From the NCBI RefSeq assembly GCF_000002995.4, contig NW_025062479.1, forward strand, positions 14,246,221 to 14,310,220: a stretch of DNA of 64,000 nt, in the 5' to 3' direction. This stretch comes from Brugia malayi. Lineage: Eukaryota; Nematoda; Chromadorea; Rhabditida; Onchocercidae. The translations under genes were made by a program, and so were the position numbers. This document shows, piece by piece, positions 14,331 to 28,370 of this stretch. How positions within the stretch are numbered: position 1 is the stretch's first letter; each line of letters begins with the position of its first letter. The notes under the pieces were generated by a model, which did not search any database, had not been told where the DNA came from, and worked only from the letters and a program-made list of their open reading frames with translations.

Positions 14331-14475
14331 AAAATATAATGATTAATAGAATAATAGTAATATAAACTGGTAATGGACTAACAGAATAATAGTAATATTA
14401 ACTGATAATGGACTAATAAATAATAATGATAATATTAAATTAGTAATGATTAATAGAATAATAGCAGTAAAAATT
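14331..14475. repeat. Degenerate tandem repeat, unit about 50 bases
   Basis: Three imperfect copies of a unit containing AGAATAATAGTAATAT followed by ACTGGTAATGGACTAA-like sequence. Confidence 0.6.
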
Positions 14476-16618
14476 AAATTGATCAATTGATAATTTTAGT
14501 GCTAATTTTTATAAGCAATATTTAAAAATATTGCATGCTGAAATCATTGCTAGCAATATTTCAAAGTAAATTATGTTTATTTTTCATTGCATTATTACTG
14601 ATAACGATTGAAATGATCGAAATATTATTGCAACACTTCTTTACTTGCTTATCATTTAATTATCAAAACTTCCTGATTTATTTATGATATTCTCAAAATG
14701 TTAGCAAAATTTTGCATTTAAATAGTGATTACTGAAATAATTAAAATATAAAGCTTAATTGCCAGTAATTGATAAAGGTTAATCAGAAACGCTTAATTAG
14801 TAGTAACTGGTAAAATTTAATCACTAATAATTGATTATATCATTTTCTTCGGGAAAACTCATAAAATGTTGGAACCAATTCGTTAAAAAAAAAAAGAAAA
14901 GAAAAAGAACAGAAATCATTGTGAAAAATAATGGAATAATTATTAACTATTTAGTACATTGTTATAACCTTAAAGGTTACAACAATCTACAACCTAGTAA
15001 ATTAATTTAAGTATAAGTAAATAGTATTATTAATGGAATCTTATTGGCACTGTATAGTAAGTTAATGGAGAATATTTCAACAATGTTATCTCCTTAATTA
15101 AAAAAATCTCTTTTGAAGAGAAAATTTGTAACTTTTAAAGATAGTAGGCTGATATGAGATTAAAGATTATTTCAAATGATTGAAGAAATAACAGTGATAA
15201 GATAATAGAAGATAAATATTGATATTTCATACTAATATTAACATGATTTGGTAAAAACTCAAATATTTAATAATACAATTTTAATTGTTTGAATGCAAAA
15301 AGTGCCATTTCAGTAGAACTTATAATTAACCTATTTCCATATTCACAATTTCAATCATCAATATCCATTTAAGTTATGTAAAAATTTTGATGGAAAAAAA
15401 AAAAAAAAGATTTGCTGAAGCAATATAATTAAAAAAAGAATATCTGTTATTAATCGAATACTATATAAGATTAAATAGAAAGAATGTATTAAAGAATAAT
15501 AATCATTTGTTTTTTTTTTCTTTCAAATAACTGGATTAATTCATTTCTTTTGATGATTAAATTAGATGACACCACTTTTTAAGTAATACTAAATAATTTA
15601 GTTATCACAACAGAGAAAAAAATTTTTTTTTGCAAATATTCTACTGAAAATGATGAAATAATTGAGCATTCATGCGTATTTTACATTTTAAATAAATGTA
15701 ATAAAAAAAAGGAAGGAAAAAAAGAAGAAAAATGCTTAGTTTTCATATCAATTTGAATAATTTTAACAATAATAATATTTAAGAAGAAAATAAGAAAAAA
15801 AATTTGGATAACACTCATTTACGACACAAAAGAAAAAAAAAGAATATATTTCCCTTTTCTATTTTAATTTTTTTCCTTTAATATTTAACAGAATATTAGA
15901 ATTATTTTGGATAGTTAAGTGAATGTGATTAAAAAAGGAAAAACAAAACAAAACAAATGGAATGCATTTTAAAAGCATAGAATAAAATTTTTACAAATGT
16001 TATTTTCAGTTAATCATTTATTTTAATCGTTTCATTGATTACATTGTCTCTGTATTTATATGAAATGACTTTTTGCGACCTAAGATCATATCAATAATCG
16101 ATAAGAGACCAATGATTTTAATCATTTAGAAATTGATTAGATTGAAGGACAATGATAATAGCGACATTTTTTTTTTGTAAAATTTATTCATACTCAATAA
16201 GATTGATCGAATTTCAAACGAATTAGAAAATAATAAGATAAAATATAATACTACCTTATCACTTCATTTGCTAATATTTTGATAATACCTTATTAAAATT
16301 CTTTAACGAGTATTATGAGTGGTGAATTGATTTAAAATAACAATTTGAAAAAAAGACAATTTACCAACAATTTAAAAAGAAGTAAAAAATTATCTGTCTA
16401 TATATATATATCCTTTAAAATAATATAATCCATTTTAATAGAATTATTCTCAATTTAAACACATCTCAATTTTTCGAAAATGAGAAAAAAATCAGAACTT
16501 AATTGCAATAGTAGTAGTATCAGTGATGATTCGATAATAAAAAGTTTGCTCATAATAAAAAAGTTGGAGTCAAATAATTTAACCTTGCATATTAAAGAAA
16601 ATAAAAAAGAAAAAGACG

Positions 16619-16745
16619 GATGGAATAAATTATCATTGAATGATTCCATTTCTACCTTTTTTATTCATTTAATTATATATAAAAAGAAAAAAATAAATAG
16701 ATGGAATAAATTATCATTAAATGATTTCATTCCTTTTTTGTTTTG
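16619..16745 (+). repeat. Diverged direct repeat of about 45 bases
   Basis: Two copies, near 16619-16662 and 16698-16740, share GATGGAATAAATTATCATT and continue as similar AATGAT-TCATT sequence. They are about 79 bases apart and lie just left of the GC-elevated island at 16.8 kb. Confidence 0.65.
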
Positions 16746-16806
16746 CTTAATTATTTTATTGCTAGAAAAAAAATTTATCACTAATTTATAGAAAATTTTT
16801 GAAGAA

Positions 16807-17300
16807 AAAATTTTGTCCCAACCTAATCTGATAAGGTTATTTGAGGTCAATGGTAGTGAGTGGACAAAATTTGATAAATTATTTGGAGGACATTTGAGAG
16901 TAAGCAAAGATATGTTTTTAGAGACAGACCACAAAGTCAGTTTGATGATAGATCCGATCACTGATAAGCTCTCACTTCCTCACGAATTACCCGTACAACG
17001 ACAAAAGGGCATCTCAATTACAATTCATGCAGACATATAAATATGTATATGCGCATTCCATTCCATTTCAATTAACCGCGGTATATAATCCTCATCTAAC
17101 CACTTGACGATGGGCAAATGAAATAACTAATTATTAATGATGGGTAGGTATAGATGCTATCTAATTTGGGTAAAATAAATGATGTAGGGTAAAGAAAGAG
17201 AGAAGGTTAAAATGAAGTTATCGCTGATGTTACCTTCAAAATAATCAATTCATCAACCACACTCGATCAATCAATGATTAAGATCAAAATCCAATTTCAG
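16807..17300. other. GC-elevated island, function unknown
   Basis: Base composition here is clearly higher in GC than the flanks and homopolymers are few. The plus strand is open from about 16813 to 17040 (about 75 codons) without an ATG near the left edge. The minus strand is also partly open. No family was recognised in either reading. The right half contains CCGCGG followed by TATATAA and GATGGGTAGGTATAGATG. It could be a conserved regulatory element, an untranslated exon or a decayed mobile element; I cannot choose. Confidence 0.4.
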
Positions 17301-18321
17301 CATTTTTCTTTTTTTTAAATAATCTTTTTTAAGATGAGTGAAATAAAAAAAAAAAAAAATGTACTGATGAAAAAAGCACAAGTTACGATAACAAATAAAG
17401 ATAAAAAGTATAAATACAAATGAAATGGATTTTACAATGATTTACTAGTTTAAATTTTTCAATTGTATCACAAATATCAATGTTTTAAATTATAATTTAA
17501 AACTAAAACAGGTTTAAATTTCAATTTTATCAAAAAAAGGAAAAATGAATGAAGGAGAATATTTCAATAAAAAGCTAGATATGAAAATATATATGCGTAT
17601 TGAGGATAGTTATAAACAGCCTAATCAATTTTAGGACTCAATCTAATGCCTTATGACTATTTCAGAACAAACATAAACGATTTCCTTCACTTTTTCTTCC
17701 CTTTCTCCCAGGCTAATGATAAGCCTTTTTAACTCACTGAAATTGAAAAAACTGTGCAGATAAATTCACAAAATACTTTTTCATTTCTTATCACATTATC
17801 ATTGTTAAATTTCACTAAATACTGATCATTGTATTGTTAAATTTACTTATTTCAGCCCAATACTTTTTTCACTTTTAGATAAAAATTTATATTTTAATTG
17901 ACTTTTGAATTTTTTAAAGTTTTTTTAATTAGTAAATAAGTTTGAGAGTGAGAAAAAAGCTAAGAAATAAATGAAAAAAAAAATGAAGCAAAAAAAAAAA
18001 AAAAATGGCGAATAAATTTGATAAGAAAAAAAAAGTGTTTTTTAAATAGTAAATAAGATAAATAATTATAGCAAAACAAATGAGAAAATTTTGAAAGTTT
18101 AGAAGATGAGAAAAATTTTTTAATAAAAATTTTAATCACAACCGATCAAATTGTGTGAAAAAATTTCATTTTTAAATTTTTTCTCACATTATATATATAT
18201 CAATGTTACATATTTTCAGTAATGAATTTTTTGTTGTAAACCACTGACAGCTCAAATAAATTAAAAAAAATCAAACAAAAAAATTTTTAAATGGTAGAAA
18301 TAACACGAAAAAGGCTGTAAC

Positions 18322-18491
<170 letters not shown>

Positions 18492-21400
18492 GAAAAAACA
18501 ATATTTCCCGATAAAAGACCGATTAATTAGAAATTAAATAATTAAATCAATAATTAAACCAATGATATCACTATTGCAAATTAAACTGAATTCTTTTCTG
18601 TTTTATCTTTATGAATTAATTTTAAATTTTAATGAAAGACATTTTACTTCTTCATCTATTATAATTCAGAAACAAAAAAAAAAAAATTTCTTAAATCAAA
18701 ATGTGTCTTTTACAAAACTTATGAAAAATTTTTCTTTTTTTCCTTGTGGAAAAACTAGTTATTAATTCATGATTATTAACAAAACAAAAAAATGAAAAAA
18801 AAAAAAAAAAAATTGATAAGAAAAATGTTAAAACTTTTTCCCACAAAAAAAAGAAAGTTAAAAGTTTTTTCCTAAAAAAAACTTTTCTTACAAAAAAAGT
18901 TTACGAAGTTTTTTTCCCTTCATTTCGTCAAAATTTTGCAAATATTTTAACCAAAAAAGATTTTTTTTGCTCTTTTTTCTGCTTTTTCCCTTCTTTTTTA
19001 TTTTTTTATTTCTTTTTTTTTTTTTTTTTTTTTTTTACTGCATAATCAATTTTCACTTTATTTTGTCATTTTTGCACTTATTTCATTCATTTACATTTAC
19101 ATTTTACAGATTTAAAAATATTGTTTGTTGCTAAGACAGCTTCAACACATATAAGCTATATTATATTTCAGCCTTTAAGTTTTACTAATCAAAAAAAAAA
19201 AAAAAATGTGACAGCAAATGTAAAAAGATTGATGCAACAAGTGCTAAACTTGAAAAATTCATTTTCAAAAATGAATTTCAAGCTTTCTACTAAATCTTTC
19301 CATCTCGTTGCATTTTACATTTCTTATAGCAAAAACGGATATGTAATATACATATATTTATTGTTATTTTTTTCTTTTTTTTTAAAAAAAAGAAAGAAAA
19401 TATAAGATAGAATGAGAAAAATATTTGTCGACTTTGATGAATTTGAAAATTTTAGCAAATTTTTGTCGGGGAAATTTTTCCGAAATTGTTGTGATATTTT
19501 GAAAAAAGTAAGAGAAAGAAAGAAAAAAAAGGAAAAAAAAGTCTTAAGAATTTGTTCCCAAATAAATGATAATCGTAACATTGTAATTTCAGGATTTATT
19601 CCGGAACAGATAAATCATATTAGTTGCATAATGTGTGGTTATCATTTTTAATTTATTTAATTTTACCCTACAATCTAACAAGAAAGTAAAAAAAAAAAAA
19701 AAAAAAAAAACTCAAAAGAAAGACAAATATTATAAGTTGGAAATTTAGGTTTAAAACGAAACAAAACACAAGGATTAAATTGTTGAAATTATAAAAAAAA
19801 GTTATTAGAAGTAATGTATTATATTAAAATTTAATAATAAATAATAACATAAATGATTAAGTGAATGATAAAATAATAATAATAATGTTGGTTCTTCCTT
19901 TTCTCTTCTTTTGTTTTATTTTTTTAACAAAATATTTAAATATGCAATTTTATTTCGAGTAAAAAAAACTTTCTTCTATAACGTCAAAAATTTTTCAACA
20001 GTAATTTGTTGAAAAGTTGGAACAGAAATTTTATTACTACTTAAAACCAATTGCTCTTCCTCGAAAAAAAAAGATTTAAAAGCAATAGAAAGCATTTTGT
20101 TCCCATCTTTTCATAATGAAATATTTCATTTCTAAAATGAACAAAAATGTAAACAAAGAAGAGAGGAAAAGTGGAAGTTCAAATAATTTGCTCATTATTA
20201 TTATTTATTTAATCTTTTATCAATCAACCATATAAATAAAATTATGAAAAATAAATAAAATTATGAAAATATTTATGGGAAATAATTAGTTAATTTTAAA
20301 ATTTAGCGAAAAAACGTATATGCAATTCTTTCTTCTCTCTTATTTTTTTTTAATTTTAAAAAAAAAAAAAAATTGAAAATGAGAATTCTAAAAAACAGAA
20401 TAAAAAGGAAAAGAAGAAATTGCAGAGATGATGCAAATTATTTATTGTTAAATTATCTTTCTTTTTCAGTAAATAAAACTTTAATAAATAAAATTAAGTT
20501 TTTTTAAAATTTTTTAAAAAAAAATTTAAGTTATTACATAAAAAAGAGATCAACATTTATGAAAATATTCAATTTTGATATATTACTGACAGAGATGATA
20601 GGAAAATGATGACCATATGGATTAAGATAGAAACTTAAATGGGCTGAGAATACATTGGATTTTATTAACCAATATGATTTGTTATATAATTTTATCTATT
20701 AATAATATAATCAGCTGAAATTGTAAATCGAAATCCATATTGTGTACTATTATATATGATCGTATCATTTACATTCCATTTTAAGTAAGAAAATATTTTT
20801 TAAAAAAATAGGAAAATTGATTTTTGACAAAAAAAAGTCGTAATTAAAGAATATTTTGTATTTTTTTCTTCTCAATTTTTAAATTAATGGATTAAATCTT
20901 TATTCTTTATGTAATATTCAACTATAATAATTATGGTAATTTGTAAAGGTATAGTTTTCTTCTATAGCAATTTACCGTAATTCTGATAATATCTATCAAA
21001 AAATTAGAATGTTAAAATTTTAACATTTTTTTCTGATTAAAAAAATGTTAAAATATTTTGAAAAATTTTTTGAAATTCAATTAAAAATTTGCAATTGAAA
21101 CGATGATACGGTAGTATCAAAGAAAATGAGAATTTGTAAAATAGGGACAACAATAAAAAGAGATTTAATGAAAGATTCGACTAAAAAAAAATTTTTTTAT
21201 CACTATATCACTTTTAAAGGAACCGCATAAGATGATGATTTCCTGTCTACTTTTCTTCTTTCTTTCTCATTCTTCTCTTCAAAAAAAGAAAGATTTATCA
21301 TCATTTCAACCCCTTATTTTCATCGTACGGTAGTTTGATAATGGAAATTATCAAATAATTGAAAAATTTTAGTATGAAATAGATAAGTATGATAAATTAT

Positions 21401-24400
21401 ATCTTAGAAATACTACAATTATCTAAACATATCAACTTTTACTAATTTAGTCATCATAAAAAAAATGATAAATTAATATGAATTAGAAAATGAATGATAT
21501 GATAAGGATGAATAAAAATAAATACATTCAAATTTTTAACAAAAAATTTCTAAACAATGTAACAATTTGATAATTGAATTAATCACTATGTCATATGTTC
21601 AAATTACTCATATAAAAGTTGCAAAGTAATTTGTTGTTGTTGTGAGAGTAATTTATATAAATTTAAATTAAATAATACAAAAATATATATTGCATGCTGA
21701 TAATAAGGGTGAAAAAAGAAAATTTTTATAAAACAAACTGAATTAATTATCGACAAAAATTTACTGCAATAATTAATTATCCATTTAAAAAAATATTAAA
21801 TACTGTCTAATAAAAAAAATTATTCATTGAAAATATCACTTTTATAGTAATATTTTCAACTATATAAGAGGAAGCAGAACATTGCAAAGAGAGGGAGGAA
21901 GAAAGAGAGAGAGAAAGATGAGAGAAAAAAAGAAGGAAGTATTTACAATTTGTAATTGTGGTAAAATGAAAATTTATAAAAGATGGGTGGAGCGCAAATT
22001 GGTTTATCAGTTAGGAAAAGGTTGCAAAAATGCAAAAATGCTTCCAATGTTGATTAATTATACCTTAAAATTAGTAGAATAAATCATTTGGCACCGTGAA
22101 AAATCTATCGTATATCGTCGTCTTTTTATGTCTTTCTTAACTTTTTTAACCTTTTTTTTTCCTGTATACTCAGTATAATGATAAAGTAGTGATTGTTTCG
22201 AAGATAAAATTAATTTATTACTTATATAGATTTTTTTTTAACAGAAATTACTCGACAAAAAAAATAAAAAATTTGCTCTTTCTAAATCACATAAATTTTA
22301 CTAAATTATAAATTAGCTTTGAAAAAGGAGGAAATGAATTTTAATATGATTCAAAATTTTAAATTAATAGATTTGAAAAAAAAAAAGTTAGTATACGAAA
22401 TTAATATAATTTATAATTATATCGTATTATTACAGTATAGAGAAAATTTTGACAAAAAAAAAGACGAAAAATAATAGCACAAAATTGTCAAAAAAAAAAG
22501 TCCCCTCTTTCTACTGTCTCTTCAACTTAATAATTAAAAATAACAGTTAAAAAAAGAAATGTGATAATTTCAAAAATTTCATCAAAATTTCATTATCACG
22601 GAATGAAATCAGTGCGAACAAATTTTGATACATCAATTGAAAAAAAAAAAAAAAAAAAATCATTCGAAAATAACCTAAATACATTTTATTTTATACAAAG
22701 ATAAAAAAGGAATGAAATTTTAATTCATCCGAAATAAAAAAACATAAATATATATATTAGATAAAGAAAAAATAAGGATTAAATTCAAAAACAAAAAGAA
22801 AAAAAAATGATAAAATCATCGCTAAAAATGAAATGATACTATTACTATTTAAAAAAATAAAAGTGAAACGAAATGCAAATATTGTTGATCGGGAAAAAAC
22901 TTTTTTTTTAAAAAAAATATTCATTCGTTTGTCTTCACCGTATTTTTTTTTAACGTAATAGCAAAAGAAAGAAAAAAACAAATTTCTGAAGTAAGCTAAC
23001 TTTTAAGATAAATATATATTTACATATGCTAGCAATTCCAGACGACCAGAAAAAATACTATAAGAAATGTTTAAAAAAAAAAAAAATTTTTTTTTTTTTG
23101 AAAATATTTGTATTTTTCATATCAGATAACACATTTCAAATAGATAACAAAATTTTATCACAAACATTTCTCATTAAAAAAAAGAAGTATTAGTAACATA
23201 TGTTGTAAATTGATAAAAAGAAATTGAGGATGAAAAGAGGTTGACAAATATTTATTGTCACATACCCAATCGTCAGAAGCTTTATGATCACTTTTTATTT
23301 TCTTAATAGTGAATATTACATATGATTAGTGACAAATAATTTCTTCTATAATTTTTTTTTCTTTTATAAATTAAAACAAACATTTCTTTCAATACTAGTA
23401 TATTTGAAGAAATTCATAAGCTAACTTTACATATAAGATTTAAAAAAAAAAAATAATTTTGCTAAAATTTGAAGAAAAAAGAGGGAAAGATTAGACGCTA
23501 CAATTTCTTGATTTATTAAACACTTGCAAAAGAATGAAGAATAGAAAAAAAAAAAAAAAAAAATTAAATAATTGGTCTGGTTTGTTTGTAGAGTTAGAAA
23601 AGTGAGTGAGAAAGAGTTTGAAAAACTTGATTAAACAATTAATAATAATAATAATAATAATAATTAAAACTATTTTGTTATCCTATAAAATAAACATAAA
23701 ATCTGATGAAATTATTGAAATTTCTTCAAGAATTTGTTAAATGAATCAGCTTTCTCCTCTCAACAACAATAACAAATCAAATATGAAGCAGCAATGATTG
23801 ATTGATTGCATAAAAAATATTTGTAATTTGGAATTATTAAAAATAATTTTTGTTAATTTCAAATATCTATGCATTTCCCACATCCAATTATAATTAGCAA
23901 TTATTAAAATTTTGGACTAATTTTTTATTTAAAGTTTAAATATGAAAAAATTTCACTTTATATTTTTTAGCATAATCTTTTAAAAAAAAAAACGTAAAAT
24001 GAAAAAAAGAAAAAAGTTTTTCATTTCACTGTTTACCTTCATCTTTCTCTTTCTCACATTGTAACAAAAAGAAAAAAAAAATTTTAATGTTCATTTGGAT
24101 CGAAATACAGAAAAATACATTTCCGGAAGACAAAAAATAAAAAAAAAGTTTTTGATCGACGATTACGAGTTACTATGAATATTTTAGCTATTGGTAAAAA
24201 TAAATGAGATAATTTGATGATAGAAATTCTAAAAAAAAATGCAGTCTGGATAGAAAATGCTCGACAAGATTTATTTGAAAATAATCAATCGAATAAATGA
24301 TTAATAACTTTCATGCCAGCATTATTTATCAATTCCTTTTCTTTTTTTTTGAACTAAGAAAAACTTTTTTTAAACTTTCGAAAAAAACACACACAATTCA

Positions 24401-25544
24401 TATATACATATAACATTAACACCAATTTAGTCAATCAATCAATAAATGCACTAATTATCGAATGATAAATATTAAATTATCAGAGTTATAAATGATAATG
24501 TATAAAATCGGAAGTGAAAATTATGACGAAAAGTGCAAATATATCAAAGTTAAATTAATGATTTTTGATTCCCTATTAATTAAGGGAAATGTTCTTCAAT
24601 TTCATATTCACTTTAATATGCAAAAAAAGGAGAAAAGAAAAGTGAATTTTTTTTTGCATGAAAACAAGAAAGCGCTGTGTTTTAAATAAATGAAATGTGA
24701 TTTTCAAATAATATTTTCAAAGTGTAAAAAAAACAACTTCAAATTTTAAAATTTAAAACAAATTATTACCATGGCATTATGCTAACATAATAAAAACAAT
24801 ATGAAGCTAAATTGTTCTATGCAAAAAAAAAAAATTGATAAACGAACGTACATTGTTGGCTTTTTAGGCATTATTTATATGTTTTCATCATTTACTTTAA
24901 CATTTTATATTAACCGAGTATAATGAAAATACATAAATATGTAAACCAGTCATGCAAATATAAATTGATCGTTACGAAAAGAAAAAAACTATTTGTTAAC
25001 TTAAACAGAAGTAAAATAAAAAATAAAAAAATATAGCAAATAAAAGAATTATACAAATACCTATTCAATTCATATTCATTTTATTAATTTAATGATTTAA
25101 TCTAACGCATATTAGAATTAATCAAATATAAACTTCTAATTTTATAATCATTTTTTTCATTAATAATATTTAGCGGAAAAAGAATTTTTTTTCAAATTTT
25201 TAGAATGCCCAAATTATTAATAATTACTTCAAATATAATAAGTAAATTTAAAAAAAAAAAAAAAAACTATAAAATTACATATTCAATTCAAAAGTTACAA
25301 TTGTGGTTTTGCTAAAATTTACAATAATATATTTGAAATTGTAATAGGAAATTAATCTTGGATTTTACAGTAGTCAAAATTTTTACAATTCTCATTCACC
25401 TTTCTGATGATAAAATTCCATCCACTTTAATTTTTTCAAAAGGCATTTAAAAATGAAAAGGATTGAAATAAATCAACCAGTCACATATTTTTATATGAAT
25501 AATCTATCAAAAAAAAGTGACGAAAATTGAAAAGGGCATATATT

Positions 25545-25650
25545 TATTGAAAGGGTAATGTTGTGCCAGTCACCGGAAAAGGCCTTAAAATGGATAAAAG
25601 AAAACGGATGGAAGGAATTGTTATCACCGGTAATGTCCACTTATCAAAAT
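25545..25650. promoter_or_regulatory. Candidate regulatory island
   Basis: A short GC-elevated stretch in very AT-rich DNA. ACCGG occurs twice about 65 bases apart (in GTCACCGGAA and ATCACCGGTAA), which would fit paired factor sites. No coding frame. Confidence 0.3.
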
Positions 25651-25898
25651 AAGAGTAAAAAATCAAAAAAAAAAGTATCCTTCTCCTATGTTTTCAATCA
25701 TTTTTGATTCCATTTACTATGCAATTATTTCTCGTTTAGATTTTACGGATCCGATTTTTCTTTTTTTTTTTCTGGGAGACAGCATTATTTTATCAAAAAA
25801 TTTGATTAGATAACGTGAAATACATATTGATTAGTTAGCCTTTTTTATTTTACTATTTAAGAATGATATTTTAAAACAATATTTATCAGTTCATGGTA

Positions 25899-26070
25899 AA
25901 TGATATCTGTAAGCATAAGATAAATTAAATAAATCAATAAACGATAATGATAGTTTTGGTATTATTCTGATAATGCATGAGTGTTATGATAAAAATTGAA
26001 ATGATATCTGAATTGAACTAAATCAGTAAGTAATAATGATAGTTTTAGAAGTATTTGGATAATGCATGAA
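25899..26070 (+). repeat. Diverged duplication of about 80 bases
   Basis: Two blocks, about 25899-25980 and 26000-26070, share TGATATCTG, AATCA-TAA, ATAATGATAGTTTT and GATAATGCATGA in the same order. Confidence 0.6.
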
Positions 26071-26216
26071 TTTAAATAAATTTTAAATTTAAATAAAATT
26101 TCAACGGTGAAGGAATTGATGTGAATATAAAATGCGAAAATATGAAAACAGGAGTTCCAGAATTGTGAAATTTTAATATTTCTATTTTAAAAATAATTTT
26201 TAGGTAGAGAATTATA

Positions 26217-26248
26217 ATTTAGAGCATGCATTAGAGCATGCTCTAAAT
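26217..26248. repeat. Perfect 13-base inverted repeat with 6-base loop
   Basis: ATTTAGAGCATGC is followed after ATTAGA by its exact reverse complement, so the element can form a hairpin or serve as a dyad binding site. The loop continues the TTAGAG theme, so GAGCATGC also occurs as a direct copy. Confidence 0.9.
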
Positions 26249-26785
26249 AACAAATATAAATCATGCAGCTCATCTACTGATCAGCTGTCTAATTAGCATA
26301 AATATTAACTTTGTGTTACACCTGGCACAAAATTAAATAGCACATTTTTATATTTCATAACTATTTATTCATCTAGCAGAAATTTAAATTAAGCTTCTTA
26401 TAAAAATTTGAAAAGTTTTAATTTTTGTAAACAACTTTACAAAACTATTCTATTTTTATTAGAAGTTGTGAATAATTAAAGTGTGGGAAATATTTGCATT
26501 GGCTTACTATCATTGATAAATTATCAGTAGAAAACACACAATATCAATACTTCTACTTCATGGTTTAATAAGTTTGCAAAAAAAAAAAAAAAAAAAAAAA
26601 AACATAGTAAAATTTAAGGTTATCACAGAATATACTTTAATTTATTCAAACATTTTAATGTTTTATGAAAAAGATTTATCTTTACTTAAAAAAGGAATAT
26701 TTTCGTTTAAAATTTATTTCTGCAAGAAAAAGTGGGAATAAATTCAGAATTTGCAAATTAAGTTTAATTTTTCAAAACAGATATA

Positions 26786-26990
26786 GCTCAATTCAAATGG
26801 TAATAATACTAATAGTTCAGTTTAAATAATAATAATATTAATGCTTCAGTTTAAGTGAAAGTAATATTAACAGTTCAGTTTAAGTGACAGTAATACTAAT
26901 AATAGTTCAACTTAAATAGTAGTAACACTGATAATTCAAAAATGGTTTAATTTCAATAGGAAGTTTAAATGATAGTAATACTAACAGATA
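26786..26990 (+). repeat. Degenerate minisatellite, unit about 29 bases
   Basis: Units start at about 26786, 26815, 26843, 26873 and 26905, with a further partial copy near 26960. The core is like GTTCAGTTTAAGTGA followed by AGTAATACTAATA. Spacings of 28-32 bases show slippage with point change. Confidence 0.75.
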
Positions 26991-27224
26991 TTATTCAGTC
27001 TTTGAAAAAAGCATAAAAAATGAGAAATCAATAAAAATTAACTTTTCATTTTATGTTTAAGTGATGAGAGCGAAATCTTTTAGCATAATGAATTTGAAAG
27101 ATAAGCACGAAAGAAGAAAAAATGAATCAAACATTTTTCCAACAAAAAATAATAAAAAAAAAAAATAAAAGTGAGAAGGAAAGAAGGAAGAAAAGATAGA
27201 GAGAAACAAAGAAAGAAAGAGAGA

Positions 27225-27480
27225 GAGATGCGTCGGCTGACCAATAAAGATTTCAACATAACTGAAAGCAATTGGTCATTTGCTTTATGTTGATTTGTCC
27301 ACTTTGTGACGTAATCAGAGGAGGCGCTCTCTCTCTCCCTCTCCCTCTCTCTTTTTCTGTCTCCCCCTTTCCCTCCCTCGTTTCGCTTACTTTTGATATG
27401 TGTGAAATGCAATTTTAGTAATTCACAAATGGCGAAGATAAAGCTTTCCGTCAGCTGTTACGGAATTTTGTGACATTTCA
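27225..27480. promoter_or_regulatory. Candidate promoter or enhancer island
   Basis: A GC-elevated block with an ATTGGTCA (inverted CCAAT type) motif, a second CCAAT in GACCAATAAAG, a CRE-like TGACGTAA near 27307, a CT-rich tract at 27326-27380 and CAGCTGTTACGG with an E-box near 27453. None of these short motifs is decisive alone; together in an AT desert they are suggestive. A minus-strand open frame crosses the CT tract but looks low in complexity and is not called. Confidence 0.4.
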
Positions 27481-28119
27481 TTCCATTTCAATAATTTCTG
27501 ACCAGCAAAAGGGCAGAAAAGAATATGAGAAAACAGAATGAAATGTGCAATATCGGAAAAAATTTCATTTTTATGACAGACAAAAGAACAGAATTTTGTT
27601 TTTTTTTTTTTTGTTTTTAATGCAACATTTAAGTGAAAATTTTCAAAAAAATTAGAAAATATATATATATATATATATGTAAGTATAGAATTTGATTTTC
27701 GTCACTTTTTTTTAATCAAATATACCATCGGATGATAATGTTATCGCAAAAGATTTGATAATATAGAATAATCGCACTTCATTTTAAATGATAATATATT
27801 TCATTTAAGTCCAATCACTAATTTTATAGTTAACATTTACTAGACTCATATATATATGTATATGTTTTTTGGAACTTAATTTGAAAACTTTCAATTTATT
27901 TTCTACTTAAGTTAACATTCTCTCATATGCTTATCATTTCTAATTACAACTTTTACAAAATGATAAATATATTCTAACAGCTCGTAAAAAAAAACAGAAA
28001 ATTCGAAAAAAAATTTTTTTTTTTGGAATTTAAAGTATGTCCAAGAAAAAAAGCAAAAATTTTGACAAAAAAAAAAAATAAATTAAAAAGGAAAAAAAAA
28101 TTTTATTGAAATCATTTTT

Positions 28120-28370
28120 GCTAGAATAAATTGCTCTCCATTTGTACAGCTTGCATTATCAATAATAATTTGGTTGATAGATATATGAGATGGAGCAAAA
28201 ATAGAAAAGCAGGCAAATAAGCTGAAATGGACCAATATGTGGACGAATGATATAAAATTTCAAATTCATACACGCTGCAATGACCATTGGGGAATTCTAC
28301 TTGAGCAGCTGCTTTGAATTTAAAATTTAAATCCATCGCTGATGAAAGGATGAACAAAATTATGCAGGAT
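28120..28370. other. GC-elevated island with an unassigned minus-strand open frame
   Basis: The minus strand reads about 78 codons of fairly normal composition (for example AAAQVEFPNGHCSVYEFEI). No family was recognised, splice sites do not connect it to a neighbour, and the repeated GATGAAAGGATGAA at the right edge hints at non-coding sequence. It could be an exon of an unknown gene or conserved regulatory DNA. Confidence 0.3.

Noticed and set aside
16480..16791. Plus-strand open frame of about 100 codons
   Set aside because: Composition is Lys/Ile/Asn/Phe-rich like the background and it spans the direct repeat; no splice or family support.
27080..27412. Minus-strand open frame of 110 codons
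   Set aside because: Made largely from GA/CT tracts (Arg-Glu and Ser-Leu-Phe runs); better explained as regulatory DNA.
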